Shown one piece after another: positions 44,023 to 58,090 of a stretch of 64,000 nt of DNA; within the stretch, counting starts at the first letter, position 1, and every line of letters begins with the position of its first letter. The notes below the pieces were generated by a model that worked only from the letters and a program-made list of their open reading frames with translations, was not told the DNA's origin and made no database searches. The stretch is taken from contig CM042694.1 in the NCBI GenBank assembly GCA_023614405.1, forward strand, positions 91,495,285 to 91,559,284, in the 5' to 3' direction. Source of the DNA: Avena insularis. Taxonomy: Eukaryota > Streptophyta > Magnoliopsida > Poales > Poaceae. Position numbers and translations under genes: made by a program.

Positions 44023-45754
44023 TGTAGCATCCCAATTGTCTAACAATTGTAATGATACTTGCCTAGTCTACATATTGCTACTTCCTACATATAATTAATT
44101 GCATCACCATTATATCATGCTCATGTCACCATGCCACATTGCATTGAGCATCATATAAAAAACCCATTTCATTTGGTTCTTCCCCTCATTATGCATTTGT
44201 CTATTAATTGTATTTGCCTCTTGATATATTGTATTTGCTTCTTGATAAATTTCTTCATGCCCAAGTTGAGTTGTGGGCATACCTTTTCTTGACTCCACCA
44301 CCTTTATTTGTCACCACCTTATAATTTCACCATCAAACTATATATGAGCAATTGCATTTATTTTGGTATTATGTCTAACTCATATATAATCAGATGGATC
44401 CACTTCTAAATCTACATGCTCCCATATATGATCTCTATTGTTTTCACAATATTAAGTATGTGGAGCCACATGGCCACCTTTGCATGCCATGTGGGTAGAA
44501 TTCCCTCTGTTAATCTTTCATATGGTTTTATTCACTATATGCTCAGGTATGATGTTGTTTTGGCTACAAATCGATCTAGTGGAAAATACAAACTATTTGG
44601 CCATTTGGATTCATACACGTGCATATGTTGGTTATTCTCATATGATAAGCAAGCTCCTTATTATGGTGCTCCATCATTCCAAACAAGTGTAATGCATGTA
44701 TGGGTATGTGACCATATGAAATTATAGTTGTTTTTATAGTTACAGATGGGGCATTGATAACCATGCATGGCGCATACATGCATTTCCATCCCCTTCTATT
44801 GAGTTCATCTTGTTTTGTGTAGAACTTGTTTGTTTTGAATTCATACAAGGTTGTCCAAATTCCAAATCAAACCAAATAGATCATCTTTTCCATCTTTGCT
44901 TCTTCTTGGTTTGACTTGATTCTTGTTCTCACTCGTCTTTGGCAAAATCCTGTTGTTTGAACAATCATGCTAAGTTCAGAAGTTTTAAAATCAGAAACTT
45001 GTTTGAATTCAAACAAAGAAAAACTAAAACAGGAACTAAAATAAATAAGAGAGAGCAGTAGCAGCAAACCCTTCTGGCCCGCTTCAGCTTTGAGCCCACC
45101 AGGATCCCAGGCAAAAGCCCAAGCCACAGCAGCTAACATTGCCGCCAGCACCCCTTCCTCTTGGGTCAGCCCAGAACTGTTGTCTCGGCATGTATCACTT
45201 CGACGGAGAGGTCTCTGTCTCCTGTTTCTCTTCTTCGTCTCGCACCCCTCTCTCTAACACCGACCGTAGCGGCAGGTGGTCGTCGCACGCTGTCATCCTC
45301 GTCATCCCCATGCCATGCGCGTGACTCGCCCTTATCTGCCGAGCAGCAGCGCCCTACAAAAACCCTAGATGCCACCCTTTCCTCGTCTTCCTCTGTAGGT
45401 ACCAGCGCCATCGCACCTGCCTCTGCACGACGCCATCGCTCCGAGCCACCCCCTTTCATGTTGAGGCTGCCAGTAGGACCGCCACGACTCCGTGGTCACC
45501 TCAGCACCACCAGTTTGGCCCCTTGCACACGGAATCGACGACAAGCTCGCCTTCCCCATATCCCGCCGCCGACCTTCTCCTCCAATCACGGCCACCTTCG
45601 TCAACATCTGGCCTAGCCATCATCTTCTACACAATCGCGGTGAGATGTTGTCTCTTCTGGACCTCGCCCTAGCCACCGTCTCGCCCTGTTTTTCGTTACA
45701 CCTCTGACCGCCCCACACCCCCTATAGCAACCACGTCGTTAGTGGGTTTCCGTG

Positions 45755-48700
45755 TGTCAACACCCGGATTTTTAATCCCAGATGCCCGTTATGCCATACC
45801 TCGCAATCCCAGGATTACCATTTTTGCGAGACATAACGGATTGGATATCACAGTACATCATCCATTACAAACCATACATAAGGTTTTACACAAATAAGGA
45901 TCTCATGATCCAGTCTTTAATACAACAAGCAGCGGAAATAAACGATAGCGTAGCGGTGGGGTCATTCTTCAGGGGCACAGGCAATGCTGACGAAGGCAGA
46001 TAGTCCTAGTTATCATAGTCGTCCTGCTGACCATCATCTTGATAATCTCCTTCATAGTCTGGCCATGATAATAGCCAGGGACAAAAGCCATGAGTACTCT
46101 TTAAGTACTCGCAAACTACTACTAGCAAGGAGTATAAATCTAAGTTAAAGTGCTGAATCTAAGTTAACTATCAAGTTAAGTTTGAAACCTAAGCTGAGTT
46201 TAGAAGCAAAGAAAGATAAAATAAGGTTCTAGAATCACTTAAGTTGGGAAGCTATTATCATCAACACAACCCTGTTGTGGTCAAGTCAAAGTTCATCATT
46301 CGTTTCAAGTTATTTAGAAAACATCTGACAATGAAACAGTATGGGCATTCCAACTGTCCATAATCATGACGCAGCTATTCAATAGTTTGACACTCTGCGG
46401 TGGTACACTTTCACCACAAGATTCGATACATCCGTCGTGGATAACCACGAATCATCATACTTAGTATGCAGATAATCAAACATAACCTTCCCTTTACACA
46501 CCCTAGTACAAGCACCTCTCCTATGAGCATGGCCTCCCAACCATGACCATCAGTCATCTTGGGCACTACATAGGTGGACAACATTGAGAGGTAGCCTCAG
46601 CTCAAACCTCTCCCGTGAGGGAACTAATACTAATGCATATAAATTTCCAGCTAAGCCTTACCCAATTCAGGTAATTGGTTGTACGGTAAATTTGGAATGG
46701 TATCGCATCTGAATCCAACCATCAGTTTTATAAAAGGGTTAAGGCTCATGCCTCGTCATTTTCATCATCATAAACCAGTTGTGTTTCTCAACACATGTCA
46801 AAACATCTCAATAGAATGACTCATCATTCCAAGGTTTTCATAATTCATTTTCACCAAGTATTCCCATCTAGAGTGACTCAAGTTTTTGATCTATACTAAG
46901 ATACTAAGTTAAGAGTGTTCACTAAGGTGGAAGTGATGGGTTCAATCTCCTGCCATAGAGTGACATCTAAAGGTTTCTAAGTAGGTCAAGTTTTATACTT
47001 TTTATGCTACCTTCAAAATTAAGTAAAGAACTTTGTGTAAACTAAGGGAGGTAAAACTTGTCAATAAGACTTGGGGTACTAATAGTTAAAGGGGTGTGAT
47101 CAAAGCCTGCTTAAGGCATCTTTGCTAAACCATCTAGTTTAATTCTAGCCTGCTAACAATAGCTTGCCTTGGTTGGTGCAGTGGTTGAAGTTTTCTTCTT
47201 CTTCTTCTTCTTGGTAGAACTCCTCCTCCTCGAAAGCTTGGTCGGTACTAGCGTCTATAAATACATAGGGAGTGCACAATCACCAAACTCTAAAACACAC
47301 ATTTGATGATCTATTATCATCACAAACATCACAAGTTTTAATTCAATAGTTTCATCCTTTTTATTTTAGAAAAGTAATTTCTACTCATTGAAATATTAAC
47401 TAAAATTTTAATATTCACCACCAAAATATGGGATCATGTGGACACATGTCATCACCACATATTCTAACATGTGGGAATGAGATTTAAGGGTTGGATCAAT
47501 ATTACTTTGGTTTAAGTTCATTATTTAATGATTTAAAGTGACTAGAAATGCCTATATAGCATTATTTTGGTACTAGTCCAAAGTCACTGCATGTAAACCT
47601 TAATATTATTACATGGTTAGATAGATATGATGAAATGTGATTTTTGAGAGTTGGAATCAACTCAAAAGCTAACTTGGTTGATTTTATAAAAATGTTGCAA
47701 GTTGCAAAAGCTTCTGTTTTGTTATTTTTATTAGGAGAGATCTATAACTCTAATTGAATTAAATCCAACGTGCTTCGATAGATCATTTTAATACCTTTTA
47801 GACAAAATTGGTTTCATACAATTTGGATTTATAAAACTCTCTGAATTGAATTTTGAAATAGGGGACAGAAACTAGATTTTACTAAAAAGGAAAAACCAGA
47901 TTTGAATCTATGAGCTAACGCGGGAAAGGACTTGGGCCGGCCCAGTGGTGCTCCACGGCGTGGGGCTCAGCTGACAGGGGGTCCCGCTTGTCAGCGGCAC
48001 TTAACTGTGAAGCAGTCAGCTTGTGGGCGTGAGGATTAGAAGCGAGATCAACGGTGAGGTCGTCATCGACTGAGCAATGTCGCCAGCGATCTCGAACCCT
48101 AGCGGCTCGGTGGGGGTCTCTGAGGCGTGCAGGGCTCCAGCAGGGTCGGCAAGCAAAGTGGAAGGCGGCAGCGAGGCGTGGTGGCGGAGCTTAGGCGGTC
48201 GAAATCAGCGGCACCCTTCTCCTCCAGGCGGCTCGGCTCCAATTCCAGCTGCTGCTCCGATTGCTACGGCTAAAGGTGGGTGAGGTTCAGAGAGGGAGTG
48301 GAATGGTGTGGAGAAGAATGGCTGGGGAGGGCTCCTTTTATAGGCCCGACGGTGAGACCGAGTGGGATGGGCGGTCGATGGTGGCGACATGGCTACGGCG
48401 AGCTAGCGGCATGGCGGGGGATGGAGATCGATGGGCGGTTCCCTGGCGGTGCTCTAGGACTTAAATGCGGCCGTAGGGGCGGTGGCACCTTGATGCAGGC
48501 GAGGTGGCGCTCTGCGGCAGCTGTCCACGGCGGTGGCTGTGAGGCTTTGGGCGTGACAGGGATGTCTGGGTGTTCTCAGTCGAGGCGAGGCGCGGTAGCG
48601 AGGCTGTGTCGGCGTGTGCAGCGCTGCGGGTGTGGCCTCTGGCGTGCTCTCGACCTGGTGCAGTGCACCGAGTTGTGCTCGGTGGTCCCTGCTTTGCGCA

Positions 48701-49557
48701 GCTCGAGCAAGGGATGGGGAGTGGTGAGGTGTCTGGCTACCTCCTAGACATGGAGAGAGAGGAGGTGGTGGTGGGGTGAGGCAAGGTTGGCGGTGAGTTG
48801 GTGCTCGTCAGGGCTTGGCCTTTCCACTAGGGTGTAGGGGATGGGGTGGTAATGGCATGGTTTGATCAAGTGGAGACAGAGGGAGTGTTTTGTGGTCAAT
48901 TGGGTGGCAAAACCCTATAGAAACAGTGAGCTAGCTAATTGTGTTTGATTCTGCCTGCCATGTGTTTGATGAAATGGCCGCAAGAGAAAAAGTTTTGAAT
49001 TTTGAGTTCAAAATTTTTGAGTGATCTCTACTAGTGATAAGTAGTCTCTGGTTGCAAGGGTTCTGAAAATGGAGCTCAAAAAGATGGTTTTTGAAATAGG
49101 GGTGATCTATGCATATGCATTAGATTCAATTTTAAACTGTCATTTAAAATAGGTAACATAATGTTTTTAGCAGATCCAAAGGTGGGCCTTGGTACCTCAT
49201 TATGTGTACTAGCAAGGGGTGCAAAGATCAAGAATTTTTTCTGTTAAGAATTGAGTACTAGGAATAGCCAAAGTAGGCATGAGAGTTAAATTTGCCAAAA
49301 TGACCATTCCTTCTTTTTAATTCTTTTTTATTTGATTTTCTTTAGGAAAAGTTTGGAAATGATGTAGATGAGGTTTAAATCACCTAAGAAACATTTTACA
49401 AGCATTGGATCAATCAATCATGGCAATTCAAACAACTCCTATTTTAAATGCACACATATATGAATACTTTCATTTTAAATTTGGAAAAGTTTTTGTTAAC
49501 CCTATTTTTGGATGATTTGATCTTGATAAGCTTGGATTAAAGTTTTGGGATGTTACA
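45755..49557 (-). repeat. 3.8-kb solo LTR in reverse orientation, nested in the long LTR
   Basis: On the minus strand it starts TGTAACATCCCAAAACTTTA at 49557 and ends ...GGGTGTTGACA at 45755. A perfect 5-bp duplication, ccgtg, flanks it at 45750-45754 and 49558-49562. A minus-strand TATA box (cctataaaaggag) lies at about 48333-48345, some 1.2 kb from the LTR start, followed by a GC-rich leader. There is no internal region. It is another long-LTR gypsy family, possibly related to its host LTR by its CATCCC start. Confidence 0.85.
47192..47212. repeat. (TTC)n microsatellite
   Basis: About seven uninterrupted TTC units (GAA on the sense strand of the surrounding LTR). Confidence 0.85.
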
Positions 49558-52467
49558 CCGTGCGTATCCTAGACCGGTGCCGCCCAGTTTTGACCTACCT
49601 CGACACCACGCTGCATCCCGGACCACTCCTTGCTCCAGCTCGGCCCACGTGACCACCCCCTCCTTGTCCAGCGTCGCTCCGACATTCAGCACCACCCTCT
49701 GAAGAAAAGGTCAAGCGGAGACTGCAAGATCACGATGGTCACAGAAGCATTCTTTCCCGGCGTCGTCGACTCCATCCTTGACCTTCCCTGGCACAATTCT
49801 GGTGGGAATCGAACGAGGTGAGCTCCACCTTCGTTTTTCCCTTCGTCCCCGTGTCCCCTCCTTTCCTAGAAGATCGCCGCCATCACCGGTTTGCTCTGTT
49901 GGGCAAGTGTGAACGTTAGGTTCAGAGAACCTCGACAGCTTTAGGTTCAGATATTTCAGAGACATCCGTCGGATCCAGATGGCCGGCTGGTTGTTTTCTA
50001 AAAAAAAACTTCAGCTTTTTGTCGATCAACCAACGGTCCCGGACCCACCACGTGTCACACCACCACTAGCATGCACACGCATGGACCCGCCAGAACTCTC
50101 GGTCCCACCTGTCAGCGACTGTGGGTAGAATCCAGCCGGTGCAAAAAGTTTCCAGCGAATTTCAAATACAAATAAAATTCTAGAAATTATTTTTATCTGA
50201 ATAAATTCAAATATTTTTAAATATTTCGAATTTGACAAAAAAATAAAATTAAATATGAATCAAATTTAAATATGAATTCAAACATATTTTCAAATTTGCC
50301 TAGATTTGACTCTAACTAGTCAAATCTGTGACTATTGACCCTATTTTAATTATTTTGCAATTAAATATTGTTGTAAATTCATAATTCCAAATAATGCATA
50401 TAATATATGTTTCTTGATCAGAAAAATGCCAGGAATTCAAATATGTCATCCAAAATAATTTTTGAGTAATTTAAAATTTCGAAATTATTTAATTGCCAAT
50501 AAATGATCTTTCCTTAATAAATTTATAACTTTAATTCCGTAATTCTAGATTTGGCAAATAATATGTCTAAATTGATCAGCACAACGAGCCCATTCTAAAT
50601 ATGCATTCTATGTTAAAATTTGAAGCATGCATCATATAAATATTAAAAACAACAAGGATTATGCAAGTAAAACTTGGCTAAATAATTAATAAAATGCTTT
50701 ATTATTGTCCCTACACCTCACCCATGTCATCTATGTTATACCATGCAATTGTGCATCATTCCATCATGACATACCTTGTTTGCTTGTTGCATATATTCAT
50801 ATGATTGCGCACTTTATTTATTATGGCCTTTTGTGTGTTTGGCTTTTATTCCAGACTCACGCCGAGCAAGGGAATTATCAGGTGAACCAAGAGTACTATC
50901 CAGATCCCGGTTAGCCAACTGCTGATCCGATAGGCAAGCACTTCCCCATGCTTGCATACATACAGCGCCTATGACTCTATCTTATTCATGCATCATTGAG
51001 TCACGAGTGCATTAAATTGAATCCCAAGTATTGCATAGCCTTTACTTTTAAACCCCACCGAAGCTTGTATCCTCCATCCTATGAGCCATTACTATAGGAG
51101 TTGTTTGAGCCATGCGAGTCATAGAACTACATGTGTAGCGTTTGTGTGAGTCTTTAGATAATGAGGTACCTAAACAACTTAAACTGTGTAGTAATGGGAT
51201 AACTAAAGAAAGAGGTACCTGTGGGCAATAGTTGTTATTTGGTTCTTCCACGCTCACTTGTGTCTCGTAGGACCCCGAGTACTTGATTCCTGTTCCTTGA
51301 CTATTCGCACTATCCATATACGGGAGACTCTATGGATCCCCCTTTGCCTAAGCTTGATTCGCACTTTATTTCTTGGGTCCATAAACTAGTTTGGGGCTTT
51401 ACTACTATCTTGTACTTATGCCACATTTTATTGCTTTATTTACGATTGCGCATGGAGCGCATGTACTGTTTTTTAATGTGGAATGTTTTCGCGGTATCGA
51501 CAAGCCCAGTCACACTTTTGAGTTCCTAGTCATTTACAGCCATTGACACAAACCCTAGGTCCATCTCAGAGCCGACCAACTTCATTGCGGGTATCTTAGT
51601 GGGGTGGCCCCCTGAAATAATTTGTGTATCCCGTGAATGCATTATCGTGAAGCCTCGTTTCTTTTTATTTGGTTCTTCCCAAGGTTGATCGTGTGTGTGT
51701 TGCTATTTGTGCACCCCTGTAGGGTAAATCTTTCTGAAAGCCGTGTCCGCGGGTATGGATGACTTGGAGCATAGTTTCTCGATCATAGACAAGCATAACT
51801 AAAGTACCGCCTTTAATTTGACTAAGACATGACTAGTAAATAGTGCAACACTCATGGAATGGTTGATAAAATTGCCAACGAATGGGATGTTCTTCCGTCT
51901 TCCTGTCGGTAAGCAAGAAGGAGGGCGAGCGATGTTTAATTATATTACTTACATCACTGTTGTTACTAATTAATGAGCATCCGTCCATCTCTGGTTGGGC
52001 GGATGTTGTAGCGTGTCTCTATAGAACTATTAAGCTATTATCTTTCGCTGCAATTGCGTCACCCCCAGGTTGTTCCCTTTAGATGCATTAAGACATACTG
52101 AGTACCCCTAGGGTATCACACGATAAATATTTGGTCCACATGGATAGGTATACTCTAAGGAAGGCTACTGGGTCGAAGAGACCGATGATGGTGGCAACGA
52201 CTGTCAGGTGTAGAGATTCTGGGGATGGAGATCCGTGAGATTTGTGAGCGGGATGTGCTTATTTTCAGGGCATATTATGCCAATTTGCTTCTTGTCCATA
52301 CTCAAATCTTGTTTTCCGCTTCCGGTTGATACTCTGTTGTGTGATGTATGAGGATGTATCATAAACTATTATCTCTATCTAGGATATTTGGATCTTGTTG
52401 TATGGCGCTAAATATTTCGGTTTCTATTGTTTTAGATGGTGTGGCTCTGATGACTATTGCATGTCGC

Positions 52468-54131
52468 TGGCAACAAACGCAGCCACTTTTCGTTGGAACT
52501 CCAAGTGCAGAGTGTTATAGCAAGATTCTTTTTCCAACAAGGGTGACTCAAGGGTTTATATCCAACTCTCGGGGAATTGCGTGGATATTTCCCTTCTCCT
52601 CTTTAAGCAACCTATAAAGTAAAATAATTTTTCTTGTCTCCCCAACTCCACCAAGTGGTTGTCAAGCACAAGGTTTTGTATTAGTATTATGAAATAAAAT
52701 ATAAAATAAATAAAGTAAAGGAAGGTAAAGTAATGCAAACTAGATGATATGGAAGATAGTAGGATTGTTTTTGGGTTTGTATGAGTGACTGCAAGTAGAG
52801 GAAGTATTTTTGTATTTTCAAAATAATAAGTTGCAGAAATTGTAGATGATAGTATATGCAAAGGAAAGGTATTTCTAATGATAAAAATCGGACCGGGGTT
52901 TATGGGTTCACTTGTCTACTCTCTTTTTAGGTTGTAGTGATCATAAAACAATTCATCAATGATAAAGATTCATGGAAATTCTATAAGTGCTTGATAAAAG
53001 GAATTAATATGGGCATCACATTCTAATATTGAGATGGAATACATCTCTCTCTTATACTCCTCAAGAAGGGAAATCTCCATGCAATCTTGATTTAAGAACA
53101 GATCAGAGTATAGATTTAAGAAATATTATATGATGTTTGAAATACAAATATGCTACCTTGATCTAGTCAAGGTCATCACAATGTCACGTGATAATTGTAG
53201 CACAAGATTACACTTTACCCCTAGTGAGGCAGCAAAAGAAAGGTAAAAAACAAAATAGATCTTCAACATTATGTGTCATAATTCAATCTCTACCCCCATG
53301 CTACTCCATCTAACACACACTTCTCCCATACAAGTTCTTGCTCAAGTTGGATCAAAACAAGCAATGAAGAACGGGGTGGATGATATGCATCTTTTTAAAA
53401 CATCTTACACAAAATATATTTCAATCTCAAATATCAAATCATAGAACAAATATCGACCACATAGGAATTACAAATATGACCATAATCATGTTGGGTGGCT
53501 CATATGGTACTAGATCTATGAAGAACAAGAGAGAAATAGATCAAGCTACTACCACAAACCCATAGCCCAAAGGTGGACTACTCCCTCTTCATCATGGTGA
53601 TGAAGCTGGAGATGTTGGAGAGGGTGAAGATCTCCCCGGAGGTGGCTCCGGCGGAGTTTCCCCCTCCAATCTTCGCTGGATCTGGTAGTGTTCTGTCTCT
53701 GGTGGCTCTCGTTGCTTCTTGTCGCCTCCATTTTGAGGACACCCCAGGGTCCTTATATAGGGATTCTTAGGTCAAGAGAGCTCCGTGGGCGAAAGAATCA
53801 AGGCGATCGGATGGTCAGGGAGGGAAAGAGCATGGGTGGCGCGCCCCTGGACTCTTTTGGCCCTCCTGGTGAGATTCTAGTGCTCCAGATGCTTCTCGTG
53901 GATAAATATTGGCATTCCCAAAAGTGCAGGTCCATTTGACTTCGTATAGGTCCTAAAACATCAAAAACATGAAAACAGGGTTTTTCTGCCCTACGGGGTT
54001 AAAATAAAGGGATCATTGGTAAATCCCCAAAAATCAATATAAAATAGGGATATAACATTATATATGATGCAAATATGTGGAAAAATATGTTAACAAACTA
54101 CAAAGTTCATGTATGCATTTTACATGCATCA
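52468..54131 (-). repeat. 3' LTR of element C
   Basis: This 1664-bp copy starts TGATGCATGTAAAATGCA at 54131 (minus strand) and ends GTTTGTTGCCA at 52468. A minus-strand TATATAAGG lies near 53751-53760. It keeps the uninterrupted ttagtattatg at about 52680-52690, where the 5' LTR carries a Stowaway. Confidence 0.93.
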
Positions 54132-56470
54132 ACATCCCCAAGCTTAACCTATGCTCGTCATCAGGCATGAAGGTGATAAAACAAAACATGGACTTTGGAG
54201 TTTGTTACCTTTGCTTCCTTGATTATCATGTAGAGTTCATAGGCTCAATTCCTTTCAATAAAACATAATATGCAAGTGTACTATCAAGTTGTATCTTTTA
54301 CACATCTATAAATATGCTAAACAATAAGTGATGGTGTGATAAAACGAATGATGAACAAAATAAACCTTCAAGCACACTTTATGAACCTATAGAATAAGAG
54401 ACTCTTTTCATGATTGGCAATGGTGTTTTCATGCCTTTATTTTTGGGCTACTTCTTAGTTTCATGCCCTTGACTGGAAGACTCACTTCTTAGTTTTATGT
54501 CTTCCCTTGAGATGTTTTGCATCCCGTACAGAAAGTAAGCATTGAATACATATGTTAATCCTCCATAAAGAATAAAGAAAATAGAATTTTGAGCTATGTA
54601 ATTTATGTCAACAATACTAATAAGGATGGGGTTCCCAGCAGCTTTTTATTTCCACTTTGTTTTAAAGCATCGTATGGTTTATGTGTTAAACATCTTACAA
54701 GTTGATTGTTTCATGCACCTAGTCTATGACCTTGCACTCCTCATGCTACTCAACTTAGGCATGTCATTGTATACTCATGTTGGTTTTATGAAACCGCATC
54801 ACTGAAGTACCTCTTGCCCCTTGTGTAGCTATATGCCCCCCTTTTTCTAGCATAAAAGCTAATATAATTCATTGATTGTGCTCAAGGTGGGAGGGGAAGT
54901 ACCTATACTTCAAAAGACAAGAAAGATAGACATATGAATCATATCAACAAGTATCATCATGTTGTAAGTTTCCACCATGTCATGCATGAGTTTGGCTAGC
55001 GGTTTAGGAGCGTTTTCTACCAACATGCCTACTCAATTGTGCACACTTCATTTCACCTCAATGCAATCCATAGGTAGAACTTAAACATGATTAATTATCA
55101 ACACTCAACATTGAAATCTTGTGACATGCCAGCATGGTTTAGCCAACAACAACTAATAAGATGTAAAGCACAAAAATTTCCATAGTGGTATAACCCCAAA
55201 CCTTACTTTCTTATGAGCTTTAAAATACATAAAAAGGGTCTTTTAAGAATGTTTGGAGGATTAACATACATACTATACTTGAAAGTAGCTTTTTCCACAA
55301 ATAGGTAGGTATTTCTAATCTAGTTTTAAGGGGCTTGGAACAAGTCTTAGCTTGTGTAGAAAAAGGCTTAGCAAAAAGAGATCTAAAGAGTGTGCCATCT
55401 AGTTCATAATCTCAACATTTATTTTCTCACCTTGCTTCTTAATGTTGAACATAAATATGCTCAATAAAAGGATACAAATCAATAGGCATAAAACAGATCA
55501 TTCTTCATATAAAACACTTGAGCTTGAGAACTAGACACAACATGAATTTTAGCTTTTGTTTTTATCTCCCCTTTTCTTTTATTCCATAGCATTCTCTTTC
55601 AGTTTTAATCTAATTAAGGTAGAGTTTATTTTCAGTAGCTAATCATAAACATTTATAATAATGGTGGTGGTGGTCTTTCTAATGCAAAACAACAAATAAA
55701 ATGATAAAACAAATGCTCTAAGTTTCTACGATAGTTCTATGTTGCTCAAAAACAAAGTTTAGAGGTTTGTAAACCGAGAGTTGAGTTGGTCCAGTGGGGT
55801 GCCTTGGGAATTCCCAAGCTTATGGTTTCCACCATACTTGGATTGCTCTTGGTGTGGTGTTCCTCTATTCCCTGTCAAAAAACTTCAACACAAAACTTTT
55901 TCTCCCATCTCTTTTCTGAGTGGTTACATTAGTGGCACAAGAATATAATAGTTGCTACATATATATCAAAGTAAAAATTCTTTCTAAATTTCCAACAAGC
56001 ATATAATGTTCCTACATATCCCTATCACATAATATGACTCATACAAATCATTTTAAGACACTTGGGAATGGTTTAAACAAAACATGGCAGAATCTGTCCA
56101 GATTTTCAGCAACAGAAAACGATTTTGTTTAGTCCACTTAGACATGTCAGGAATTTTAGCCACTTTTTTGAATATAGAGGATGATAATTTTTAAATTCTG
56201 TATGAATTTGAGCTCAATCGGAGTTACATAAAAAATCAGAAAATTCACATACTAAAAACTATTCTGCAGGAATTTGCTACTCCATATGTTTAGCAACTTT
56301 TAAAACATCCAAAATGGGTTCCACTTGGTAATTTATTAAAAATTACAGAAATAAAACCAAAACAAAACTCTCTTGCTACATCAAGAGTTTGAAACAAAAT
56401 CTAAAAGAAAAAATAACTGGCTTGCCTCCCACAAAGCGCTTTCTTTATATCCATATAGCTAGGCTTTACT
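54132..56470 (-). other. Non-coding 3' internal region of element C
   Basis: The polypurine tract (acatccccaagctta on the plus strand) is at 54132-54146. The remaining 2.3 kb is AT-rich, with no supportable ORF. It includes the phrase ggtgccttgggaattccc near 55798-55815, like one in element B. Confidence 0.75.
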
Positions 56471-56478
56471 TACTTGGT

Positions 56479-57000
56479 TTAGGTGATGTGGAACTCATGG
56501 GATAGCTTGTGCTTCTTAGATACCTCCTTCTTCCTTGGAAAGTGTTCCATGCATTTACTGTGAGGAAAATGAAACTTCACATTTCCTTCTTTTGTATCAA
56601 TGACTGCACCTGAGGTTCTCAAAAAAGGTCTACCAAGTATTATAGGACTTGAGGTATTGCTCCATATGTCCATGAAAATAAAATCAACAGGTACAGCTGT
56701 CATAATTCAACCATAATATCTTGAACTTATCCTAGACCATGTTTAGTTGAATCGATCTATTGAGCATTTTTCCATAGATTTCAATTCAGGTAAGTCATAT
56801 AGATCTTTAGATAAAACTGAGACACTAGATCTTGAATCTAGAAAAGCATGATGTGTCTCTTTTCCAATAGTGATTAAAACCTTGGGGATCCATACATCCC
56901 CAATATTAGGTGGTATCATATCTTCTCTATTGTATCTTTCGAATTTTTTCTTTTATAACATAGTTTGCTAGGTAGGAACCAAATCCTACTTGATGGCCAT
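56479..57000 (-). pseudogene. Element C retropepsin-like remnant
   Basis: The minus-strand frame ending at 56479 carries PVDFIFMDIWSNTSSPIILG, RPFLRTSGAVIDTKEG and a basic tail, the C-terminal half of an Athila-type aspartic protease (the ILGRPFL box is characteristic). The N-terminal half with the catalytic Asp should lie at about 56704-56950, but multiple stops and shifts prevent a continuous reading. No reverse transcriptase follows. Confidence 0.75.
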
Positions 57001-57079
57001 TAAAGGATGGATCATTAGAATTTTTTTGCAACAAGTTAATGAGTTCATGCAAGCTACATTTGTCAAGATCAATTAGAGG

Positions 57080-57829
57080 TTATTTTGTTTCACTTAACAT
57101 TTTAACTTCCTCTACTTGTTTATCTCTATTATATAAATTGAAGATTTCTTGTCTATCATCAAATACATCTTCTGGTACTTTAGCTTTTCCAAGGTTTACT
57201 TTGACTTTTACTTCTAGGAGTAGGCCATCTAACAATATACAAGCATTGTTGGCAGTTATATTTATGAAGGAACCTCCACTTTCTTTATCTAAATAAGCCA
57301 TTGAACTTTTAGTTAGCCCTCTATAGAAGATGTGCATTAACATCCAATCTCTAAAACCATGTTTTGTCCCAAAAGCTATTTCTCTAAATCTTTCCCAAGA
57401 TCTTATAAGAGGTTCATCATTTTTTGTTTAAAAATGATAAGCATTTCCCTAAGATGACCTATTACTTCAGGGGTTCCAAATCTTTCAACAAAAGTTGCTT
57501 TAACATTAAACCAAGAGCTAAAATTTCTAGGTGGCCATTTTAATATCCAATCTAAAGCCTTACCAGCAAGTGAATATGGAAAAGTTTAACTTTAATCATG
57601 TTTAGATCTTTGCATATTTCATATTATTTTTATTACTCATGTTTAGATCTTTGCATATTTCATTAAAAGTTCTCAAATGCTACATAGGGTTCTCATTGGG
57701 CTTCCCATAAAAACGGTTTTCATAAATAGCTTTAGTAGCTACAGGGTCTATTTCAAATGATTCAAATGGTATCTCACTTTCTTTCGGGAAGTTCTTTACA
57801 CTAAAGGGACGATAAGCTCTCTTTTCCAT
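57080..57829 (-). pseudogene. Element C gag, broken
   Basis: A minus-strand ATG at 57829 opens MEKRAYRPFSVKNFPKESEI and KAIYENRFYGKPNENPM before a stop. Frames then change repeatedly until the C-terminal capsid part at 57343-57080 (MLMHIFYRGLTKSSMAYLDK, SGGSFINITANNACILLD), which is typical of Athila-lineage gag. One cause of the damage is a direct duplication of catgtttagatctttgcata... at 57597-57622 and 57638-57663 (period 41 bp). Confidence 0.8.
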
Positions 57830-58059
57830 TTTTATGTGTTTTTGTGTTTTTTAAGTAAGAACTTAAAAAGACTAAAACAATACAAAATAAAAAATACTTT
57901 AAAAATCTAAAAGGAGAAGAAAAAGTTCACAGTGGTGCAACCTCCCCAAGATTGGGTTGTTGCACAAGTTGATGAAGCTGACGGTGCCAGAAGATGATCT
58001 AGTAGTCGCCGTGGGAGTTTCACCACACTCCAACCACTTGTGATATGTCTCCACCAATT

Positions 58060-58076
58060 CCCCGGCAACAGTGCCA
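58060..58076 (-). other. Primer-binding site of element C
   Basis: The minus strand reads TGGCACTGTTGCCGGGG, one substitution away from the site in elements A, B and D, 14 bases after the LTR end. Confidence 0.8.
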
Positions 58077-58090
58077 GGAAATAGTCTTGA

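Noticed and set aside
45161..45616. A 151-codon open frame rich in Ser, Pro and Arg
   Set aside because: It lies in the GC-rich leader part of a long LTR, has no domain and owes its length to low stop-codon density in GC-rich sequence.
48077..48779. Gly/Arg/Trp-rich open frames
   Set aside because: They run opposite to or across the leader of the reverse solo LTR and have no domain.
52111..52120. Apparent end of the long LTR at gggtatcaca
   Set aside because: The flanks did not match (tgatg versus cgata), and the LTR style continues to 60268, where the flank is a perfect tgatg.
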